Shown piece by piece: positions 50,004 to 60,400 of a stretch of DNA of 64,000 bases. The DNA is from Anaeramoeba flamelloides (Eukaryota > Metamonada > Anaeramoebidae). The notes under the pieces were generated by a model. It was not told where the DNA came from, searched no databases, and was given only the letters and a program-made list of their open reading frames with translations. The stretch's first letter is position 1; each line of letters opens with the position of its first letter. The stretch spans positions 5,084,001 through 5,148,000 of the forward strand of contig JANTQA010000048.1 of NCBI GenBank assembly GCA_027625915.1, read 5' to 3'. The translations under genes and the position numbers were made by a program.

Positions 50004-50578
50004 CTCATCGTCTTGGTAACGAATAGTTGAGGATTATTTTAAAAAAAAAAAACAAAAAAGTAAAAAAAGAATAAAAATGATTTTTTGTATTTTGATAGTT
50101 GTTTAAATATTTAATTCTTTATTGAATTATTTATTGGATGTTTCTGAATCCGTGTTAATGGTAAAATGTTGATTGGTTTGAAATAATTGTTTGGTACAGG
50201 AAAAATCAAATTATTGTTTTGACCTTTTTACTTGATTTTTCAGATTGGAAATTTTTTTTACTTTGAGTTGGAATCAAGTACTTTATTATTCTAAATACAA
50301 ACAAACATTTGTAAACAAGATTAATTATCTAATATTCTTTGCCAAGAACATTTTGAAAGTTGAGTTTTGTGTAAATATACAAAAAAGGAAATTGATTTAA
50401 AAAATGTTTATGATTTTTTTAAATTTACCAGTTAAGGGCTACATAGTAACAATAATTATTTAATGTTTTATTTTAAGGAGCTTCTAGGTCCCAAAAGAGT
50501 TTTAAACTTACACTTTAAATACCTTCTTTTTGTATTTAATAAGACTCCTTTGATCTTTTAAAGACAGACTTGTTTACA

Positions 50579-50757
50579 TTAGTATGGATATTTAAATTAG
50601 AAATCGGAAAAATTTTCAATTCCTTTTTCCATATTTTTGTTTTATAAATAGAGTTGCAAAAGAAGGAGGTTTTAATTTGTGATCTCTGATCTCTATTTGA
50701 AGCTGGTTAATAGAAAAGAAGTGAAAATTATTACCAAACATAATTCCAATACCAGTA
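50579..50757. mobile_element. MITE family C, copy
   Basis: 179 bp. The right end AATACCAGTA with AGTGAAAATTATT inside matches copy 13794. The left end (TAGTATGGATATTTAAATTA, then GGAAAAATTTTCA) is the changed inverse. The length agrees with the 177 bp of the best copy. Confidence 0.6.
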
Positions 50758-52754
50758 ATACAAAAAATGGAGTTTTTACTTTTTTATTTGTAATATTCAA
50801 TAACCTCACTTATCAAGTTATTTTAAAATACACCGAATAAAAATCTTTATATAATTAGTCTTTCTTGAATTAAGTTATTTGTATAAAAGAATTTTGCACT
50901 ACTTTGGGGTTTTTCCTGAAGAACAAAAAAAAAAATAAAAAAAATATAAACTCTATTTCAAAATCATTGGATATTAAAAATCAAATTTTGAAAATAAATA
51001 TTTTTGTAAATTGAAATTATCTATTATAATAATAAAATTACTGTTTTAATATTTAGTTCTATACACTAGGAAATATTTTTTTTTCATCTAAAATAAAATA
51101 AAAATAAAATAAAAAAAAATTGGGACATTTATTATGAAATTTAGTTTATTTTAATCTTTGGATAAAAGTTTTGTATTTACTTTAATAAAAATTAAAGTAC
51201 AAGATTCTAATGGACTGGATAATTTATTTATAATGCTCTTCCTTAACTAAATTGATAAATAACTATTTTTAAAGACAAAACTAATTGATGTTGTGAAAAT
51301 TACTAAATAACAACTTCCCGAAAATTACCATAAATCTGACAATTATCTCCTTTTTAACCAGTATTAAGAAAAGTATAATAATTTTTATTGTTAATTACAT
51401 TTGTTGTTAAACATATTTCAAATTGAATTAATATCTAATCTTTATTTAAAACAATCAAGTTTCAGATTAAACTTTCTCTGAGTGTCGTTTCCAAAGTTAG
51501 ACTTTACCCACTTAAACTGAAAAAAATGAGTAAAAGTTATAATTTTTCAAAGTTTGAAATATAATCATTTCTGAATATAATTAAAATAAAAAAAAATAAA
51601 TATATATTTTTGTATTGAATTGTTTGTTAGAAATTTTTTAGCATGATACTAAAAAGAGGTAAAACAGGATATTTCTATAGTTTGAAAAATAACTTATAGT
51701 TTTAACTTTTTTACAACAGTTATAACAGGTTGATACATTTAAACTTTCCTACTTTTATGTTAATAGATAATATTAAAGTCATGAGTATCAACATATATCA
51801 GTTTATAATTAAAGTAGATTGTAATTACAATTACATTATATGAGTTTACAATATTTCATTAAACTCTCATAAATTTATTATAAAAAAATCCCTTTCAACC
51901 AAAGTGGTACCATCCAAAAATGAAACTTTCAATCTATTTTTAAAGAATCAACCAAAATAAAATTTATAGAAAACAAGAGAAACAATAACTTCAATAGAAA
52001 ATTGAGATTCATAAAAGAAAACCCTGAACAAATCAAAAATTATTATTAAAAATAAAATCGTTTAAAAAAACATTTTCGAACATATCAATTTGGAACCTTA
52101 CCAGTAAAATTTCAATTACTTTAGTAAATTATAATTTTTCAGTAAGAATATTTTTTCATATTCAATGTAATATTTTTTTTTAAGAAATTTCATCACCATA
52201 TTATCTTAATATTAATTTGTAATTCCAATATTGCAATTTTTTCCAAATTGACATTTTTTGAAAAAAAAAAAAAAGAAGTTCATATATAAAAAACAATTGA
52301 CCAAATTCGAACAATTGATTTTAATTTAAAATATTTTCTGATCTACAAATTGAAAATTTTATTTTGAAATTATATCAATGACAAAACTTAAAAATTCACT
52401 TACAAAATCATTAGAAAGTGAGTTGATATTTATCAAAAATAGTTTAGTTGCTTATAAAAGACTTTAAATGGAATAAAATATTTTTTATTACAATTCCTGT
52501 ATTTATATATTTAAATCAGATATGAAAATCGATTCCAAATAATAATCTCAAATAAAAGGTTTTGTATCACCATTATGTCTCAGTCAAACAAAAAAAATAA
52601 AACCTTAAGATTTTTATCTTTTCTATAACTGTTGAGAGAAAAATAATAGACACATAAAAATGGTTGTATACCATTTTTAATTGGGAACATTAGTAAAATT
52701 GAAAATCAAATCCTATTGATAACTAGGTGAATTTTATATAAATCCAGGTTTAAA

Positions 52755-52985
52755 TGTGTTACAAGTTCATAAATCTATGATGTGTGTAGAATACTCATTT
52801 GAATGGCTGATAACTAAAGTAGATCATGCTATTTTAACAAAAATCCAAGTTTTAGTAAAGTTTACTATTAATTCCGAAAATGGTATTTTTTAAACATGCT
52901 TTAGATTATAAGAGATAAGGTTTTGAAAAAGTAGAATTACACTAATGGTTATTCTAATAAGTAGATTATTGTTATTTTCTTTAGT
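52755..52985. repeat. Dispersed repeat H, diverged partial copy
   Basis: Retains GTAGAATACTCATTTGAATG, TAACTAAAGTAGATC and GGTTATTCTAATAAGT in the same order as the two fuller copies. Older than those. Confidence 0.45.
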
Positions 52986-53680
52986 TATTTCACAAACGAT
53001 TGAAATTAAAAATCATTTTCAGTAATGTTCACAATTAAAATTGCTGTCCAACTATTTTCTCTTTCCAACATTTTTCTCTAAACAGTTGATTGAAAATCTA
53101 GAATTTTAACTATTTTTTTTTAAATATGTTAAAAATTCAACCATTTTCATTTTTAATTTTAAGCAAAACAATTATTTATGATGACTTAAAAAATAGTTAG
53201 ATTCATTAAATATGTTTTATGTAATTTTTTACTTTTTTGGATAATTATTAAACTTTACAGCATTAATTTTGATTTGTACACATATTTACAGACCTTTTTA
53301 AATTTTATAATTCAAAAATATAAAAAATTATTTGAATTGCTCTTAAAATATTTATTTCTATTTATAGTCAATTCAAAAAAAATCACTTCTTGAATTAAAA
53401 TACATTACTCTAAATTTATTCTTAATTTTCAATTTTTTTCTCTTTTTTTGAAAAAATATATGATACTATTTTTTTTTCCAATTACTTTGTTTTCTTCTAA
53501 AATATTAGTTTCAAAGTTAAAATAGACAATTAAGTGCTAAAAAAAAAAAGGAGAAATTACCATTAGAACTTCAAATTTGATTAGTTATCTCTGAGTTTTT
53601 TTTTCTTAGTAAAGTTTAATTGATCCTTAAAACATAAACAAATAATAATATAAAAAAAAATTATAAAAATATAAACTCTT

Positions 53681-53876
53681 TTTCAAAAATTGTGACTCAC
53701 CTGAAATAATAAATTGAAAAAAAAAAATTATGCTTAAGTATTCAAGAACAATTAATAACAAAATATGATTTTTAATTCTCTTTTAAGTCATTCTAAATCT
53801 ATAAAAGCCTGATATATTAAATTTTAAAAAAAATAAAACCAAAAACTAAAAAAAAAGTGAGTCAAAATTTTTGAAA
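53681..53876. mobile_element. Palindromic element with GTGAGTCAAAATTTTTGAAA ends
   Basis: 20-bp inverted ends, TTTCAAAAATTGTGACTCAC at 53681 and GTGAGTCAAAATTTTTGAAA at 53857, one mismatch, 196 bp overall. A third copy of the arm lies alone at 54253-54272. No coding capacity. Confidence 0.55.
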
Positions 53877-54042
53877 TGAACATTACGGATTTTTTATTAC
53901 TGAATTTTCACTGAAAAAAAGTTGAACAACAAGATTTTTTATGAATAATTAAAACCATTTTCAAAGACATTAATTGGTCGAAATTTTCATAGTGATTATT
54001 TGTCTTTTCGGATATCTCTTTTTTTTTTCCAAATGATCTTTT

Positions 54043-54044
<2 letters not shown>

Positions 54045-54109
<65 letters not shown>
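54045..54109. repeat. Poly(A) homopolymer of about 65 bases
   Basis: An unbroken run of A on the plus strand followed by GAAAAAG. It is the longest homopolymer in the window. No retroelement body is attached on its 5' side that I can recognise, so it may be a microsatellite or an assembly-sensitive site. Confidence 0.8.
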
Positions 54110-54111
<2 letters not shown>

Positions 54112-54488
54112 AAAAGAAAAACAAAAATTTGAAAAAGCAAAACTAAAATTTGCAAAATTAGAAAAAATCATTCTGATCCTAAAAATTTGAAAATATTTTT
54201 TGTAAAGAATACTGGAATAAACCCTCAAAACAACTCTCATTAACATTATAAAGTGAGTCAAAATTTATGAAAAATAGTTTATTTTAATTACTTACAAATA
54301 GAAATTTATTCTAAATTTCTAAACGTAAAGTTTTTGGTTGGTTATATTCATTTTTTTAGGAATAAAAAGAAAAAGAAAAAAAATAAATAAAAATAAAAAA
54401 ACAAAAATCGATTATGTGAATGAGTTAAAATCTCTTCAAACTTTATCAAAAGAATAAAAAAAAGCTATAAATCAAAAAATAAATTCAC

Positions 54489-57400
54489 TTAGTTTTGTTT
54501 TTGAAAATCAATTTTCTTATAAGGGCCTGAAGCTAATAAAATATTTTCTGGTGTAAACATTACGCGATAAATAGGTGTATTTTTTGTTTGATAAGATTTT
54601 GGACTTTCTTGGTAATCCCATATTTTTATTGTATTATCGCTTGATCCTGAGGCAAAAACTTCTTCATTTCTTTTGATATAATCGAGACTATTGATTGAAC
54701 CCGAATGGTCTTTAAATTTTTTTCTTTTTTTACCTGTTCGTATATCCCAGGTGATGATCGATCCATCATTTGCGCCTGAAGTTAAAGTGTTCCCATTATG
54801 AGAAAATGCAAGTGCAGTTATGAACCCATCGTGGCCATCTTGAGTCTTGAATAATCTAACGGCTTTGCCGTCGCGTATATCCCAAAGACGTACTGTTTTG
54901 TCACTTGAACCAGTTGCTAAATATTGATTTTTTGTATGTATTTTGACACAATTTACTTCTGAATAATGCCCTGCAAAGATTCTAATTGCATGAGAATAAT
55001 CTAAGGCCCACAATCTTGCTGTCTTATCAATCCCTGCAGTTGCAAAATAATAATTATCTGTGAAAAAATCAACATCCCAAACAGCTCCATAATGCCCCTT
55101 ATAGCAAACTAAACTTTTTCCAAGATCAAGACTCCAATGGCGTACTATGTTTTTCGAATTATTATATTTTTTTAAAAAAAAAATAAATTCAAAGTTATTT
55201 ATTGTTAAGATTTAATATTTTCCACACACAAATATTTTATAAATTATTTTTTTTTTCATTTTTACAAATTAGCTGTTTTTTGAATGTTTAATTTAAGTCT
55301 ATACTTTTATATGGTGTTTGATTTGTTCATTCAATGATTTTTACTTGATAATAATTATAATTGTCCCTAATAAAAAAACTTTTTTTATAACATCTATAGA
55401 ACATTTTGATAACAAATTTTCCTTTTATATGATGATTTTTTCAATATTTTTTGAAAAAATATTCTTATAACAGGCTTATAACATGTTATAAATTTTATAA
55501 CACATTTTATAACAAACATTTATGTTATAAAAGTTGTTATTATAAAATTTTATAACATTTTAAATGTTTATAACACCTTTACAACATGTTTATAACATGT
55601 TATAATTTTTTTTTTTTATTAGGGTGTTGATTATAAATTAAATCTCATTTCTTTGATGATTTTTGATCTAAATTTATTTATTTTTTTTTTTTCATTTTTA
55701 TGAAAACCTCAGAAAAAAAATTATTTATATAACATATAGCATGTCATATGCATGCTATCTGATCGGTTAGTGAAACGAAAAAAAAAATGAGGGTTTAAAT
55801 CAAGCTAATTAATTTTCGAACATGAATAATCATGATCAAATTAGATTTTATAAACCCCAATTCAAAATTTTTAACACACCAAAATTCGATTTGTGAAAAA
55901 AAAAATCTTATTTAATCAATTCAAGAAGATTTACCATTTTAGAGCCATTCACTAATTGAAATGTTAACACTTTTTTATAAATTACAATACCCTCACAAAA
56001 CGAAAAATAAATAATTATCAATACAAATAAATCATGGGTGTGTTAAAAATTTTGGAGAGAGCAAAACAAAAAAATTGATAGTAAATCTGTTTAAATTCTA
56101 TTAGGAATTATTGATCGATCAAATGGTTAGATACTACCAACTAATTTTATTTGAGTTCTTCTATTTAAAAGAACTCAACTTTAACCTAATATCAATTGTT
56201 CAAAAAAATTTTGATCCAACGAAACAAGTTACATAATAATGGAAAAAAAAAAAAAAAACCTAAAAGATGAAAAAATGATTTTCATATTTTACAAAAATCA
56301 AAATTATCCCCAATTTCAATGAAATTGTATTATTGTGACTGTTTGGAACGTTTTAGCTGTGTGGAAAATTTTGAATTTTAGTTTATATTTTTTTTATTAT
56401 TATATATATATATATATTGATTAGTATGAGTTAGGACTATATTGACAATTATTAAAACTATTTTTATCAATCAAAATTGTTTGTATAAAATCTTTTTGGT
56501 ATTATTAAAATTAATATGTTTTCTACCAATAAAAAGAATTTTACTCTTGTAATTTTGTTAATCTTCTCCATTTTTTCGATTTCGAAATTTTGAAATATTA
56601 TTTTGTTTTGAATATTTTTTAATTTATCAGTCTAATTCAAAAAAAAACTGATGTTAAGGAAGTAAGTACATTTTTCCATTTTGAAAAATTTTAATTGTGT
56701 GAAAACATTACTGAAAAAAAATTTTTTGAGTGCCATGACGGATATTGAAACTTTGAAACCAAAACATCACAGCTGTTCTATTTGTGAAAAGAAAATGAAC
56801 CCAAGTTATTTCAGAGTTTAATCTTTCATTTTTCGATTTTTTTAACATTTTTTTTTTGATTAAATTTTTGGTTTTTATTAAATTTGGTTTTGGATCTTGA
56901 AATGTGTTTATAGGAATGAATGAAATTAGTAATCAAACAGTAAACCAAAAAAATAGACCCAAAAAAGTGTGTATCTGAAACAAATATTTTCTTTTAGAAG
57001 ACCAAACACGAAAGATCACCTTTTCCAAATAATTTTTTTTAAATCAATGAAATCTAAAAAAAATGATAAAAGCCTATTTTGAAAGATTTGTTTTCTTTAT
57101 CTTCTTAATTTGGATGAACCCAAATAATTTATTACCTTGAATTTCTTGCAACATTTATATTTATTATTATTTTTAAAAACATTTTTTTACAAATTTGGTT
57201 TCAAAATTCTTTTATCAAATATTTTTATAAAATAAAACGAAAATAAAGAATACTATTTCAAAAAATAAAATAAAAAGAAGTTGAATTCTCAAAATCTAAA
57301 AACAGTTACAAAAGATTCAACCCAAAATTAAAGAAAAAAATAGAAAAAATTTCAATCAGATTCAGAATTATTTTTAGTTCTCATTTTAATGGAAAAATAA

Positions 57401-60400
57401 ATAATTTTCAAATCAAACAAACACATTCAATAAATCTTTATTATTTATGAAGAGAAATTCAAAAAACATCCTATTTTCTGAACCCAATCAAGAATTAGAT
57501 GCATTAAATGAAAATAGGAATGTTGAATTCATTTTGGAAATTCTTCAGAAATAAAAAGTAATTTGTTTCTCAAAAAATTTTACCAAAACAAAAGTATTTC
57601 CATTTAGAATTAAAAAAAAAAACCAAATTAAGAATTAGTAATTATATAAAATGTAACATATAAGAGCTTGAAATAAATGATTTTAATTTTATTTTTTCTT
57701 GATCAATCTTTTCATTTTTTTTGTTAATATTTTTTAGTTGGTATGAAAATATATTATACTAGGATATCTGACACTTCTCGTATTTATTAAAATATTAATG
57801 TGTTTGGTTAAAGAAATGATTTGAAGAATGTAGTTTCTCATAAATGGTGGCACTCAAAATTTGAAAAATGTAATTACTTTCTTAAGACATTTGAGAAAAA
57901 TGTTCTTTTTCTGAGATTTTGCGGGTATTTAATTTCTACCAAAAGGAAGAAAAAAATTATTTATTGTTTTTAATTGATGGAAGAAGTGTAAATTACACTC
58001 TAAATGTCGTTTTACTATAATTTCCTCAAAGGTAATTTAAGCGTAAAATCATAGATTTCACAATTGTTCAAGGGAAAGACACACCCAATTTTTTTGTATG
58101 TTGATAAGGCAAAAGCCAAAAATTGAAAAGAAAAATGAAAAAAAAAAGAAATTTAAAGAAAAAATAAAAACAAAGAAATTAAAAAAGGGTTTATAGAAGT
58201 TTTACATGTATAAACAAACTTATCAAAAAAAAAAAAAATAATTTTTTTGACAAAATTTCTTGAAAAATAATTAAAATCACAAGAACCAAGAAAAATTTTT
58301 TGCAAATTTATTCACTCTACACAATTTTTGTAAGTAAAAATTACTTTCAAAGATAATTCTTTATAAATTCTAATCTTAAAATGAGTTCATAACATTTCTA
58401 ATTAAAAATTTTATTTCAAAGGCAATTAGGATATTTAGGGATTCTAAGGGATATATAAAGTATTAGAAAAAATACCTTGCTTGAAAATAATCCCTAAACG
58501 ATTTTTAATCGTTGTGTAATTGCAAATATTTTAAATTCAAATCCTTTTGAGAACTCACCGAATTTTTTATGAACTTTGTAATAAACCTTCCGAAAGTTCA
58601 TTAAAGTGAGGTATCTATAGAATACTCATTTAATTGTTTGATAACCAAAATAGATCGACCTATTTTGAAAAAAAAATAGAGTTTTATAGATGTTTGCTAT
58701 GAATTTGGACAATTGTATTTGATATTCTGGTTTTTGACCAATTGAATATTGTTTTGAAGTTGTGTAATTTAATTGATCATCATTCTAATAAGTGTATAGA
58801 CTAGAATTTTCAGAGTTTGATTATTAAAAAAAAAGGATTAAATTTCAATAAAAGAAATTTCACAACAATTTTCCATAATATTAACAATTAAAAATTGTGT
58901 AAGGAATTATTTTTATGTCCTATATTTTTTACAATACTATATATATATATATATATATTTTAATGTGGAATTTCACCAAATTTAAAAATGTAAAACCACC
59001 CCCTACAAACTCAGTAATTATATTCTAATTTTAACAATAATTTTTTTTTAATTGCCAATAATAATTTTCATATAATTAAAATATTTATCATGATCTCAAA
59101 TAAAAAATTATTCCTTTTTTTTGATTGTCAATGGTTCCTGAATTATTTATTAATTCAAAGTTTTCATTCAATACTATTCATGTTTTATGGCCTGAATAGA
59201 TTACTTGTATTGGCAAACAACCTATTTGTTGACTTTTAAGAATGTTGAATCTTTAATTCCCTAATAAAAAAATTTTTTATAACTGTGTTTATTGTTTTGA
59301 TTTGGAAACAATTTCCTTGTTATAATCTGAGTTTGGCCTGGAAGAACGAAAAAAATGAGATTGTTCGAAGTGACATAAGATGATATTGAGGAGTTCGAAG
59401 AACGACGATTAATATCATCTTAGCACTAGAACAATCTCATTATTTTGAGTCTGGAGGGAGAACCAAAACGAAGAATTATAAAAGGTGATTGTTGAACAAA
59501 TGAAACAATATGAGATGCTATTTATTTTTAACTCGGGATCTAAATCGTCAAAACAAAAAACAAACAAATAAATTTAACCAAAACAACTAATTTGTAATTT
59601 TTTAATGGTACTTTGAAGAACCTACTCTTCAAAGGATCTCATTCTCTCCAATGTGTTTTGTGAAAACATTGAAGTTAAATTTTACATTTCCATAATTGAA
59701 GACAAAACTTGGTTTAAATTTTATAGAGATAAACTAGATCGTTCATCCATTCAATGAGATCTATCTCTCCTTTTATTTTCCGTTTGTCAGCCAATTTTCG
59801 AAAACTATCAAACTTAAAAATCTTCATACATCTATTGGTTCTTAACTGTGAAGTATTTTGAACATTCCTCTAAAATTTCTTGAATTGACATAGTAAAAAA
59901 AAATGTTTTTTTTTTCTTTTTTTTTCCTTAAATGATCATTTATTTTTTTCACCTTTCCAAAACTTCTTATTAATGGTCTCTTCTCTCTTTTTTTGAAGAA
60001 AAAGAGACCAATTTTTTTTTTTTTTTAAAAATGATATTGCTTTTTTTTGGAAATGAGAAAAAAAACAAAGTTTGTAAATAGTCATTGTTTTCAATAAAGA
60101 AATGGAATTTATTCCTTTTCCAAACTTTCTCCAAATGATCAAGCACTTTTTTTTTAGTTTTTATTGAACAAGTATTTTGGTCGCTTGTGCCAAAATATGT
60201 GTTCAATTGGTTTTAAATTGAGACACTCGCAAATCTCAGTGTTATCGATTAAACAACTTCGTAAATAAAAATTTCAAAGTACTGTTAAATAACTTTAAAT
60301 ATCAGATTTAAAGACAAAATTACTGGTAAAATACATCTTAATTCACTTTGTTCGAATTGGAAATAAGAAGATCAGAAAATTCCCAAACTTTGCCTAATAA

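Larger units (their letters stand above)
50004..54488. other. 4.5-kb intergenic stretch
   Basis: Lies between the start of the 1660-residue gene and the 3' end of TAF5. It holds a family C MITE (50579-50757), a diverged H-like repeat (52755-52985), a palindrome (53681-53876) and a very long A run. No coding region is supported; the open stretch at 53908-54261 is made by the A run. Confidence 0.5.

Noticed and set aside
53908-54261. 117-codon minus-strand frame with a polyphenylalanine run
   Set aside because: Made by the 65-base A homopolymer; no motif outside it.
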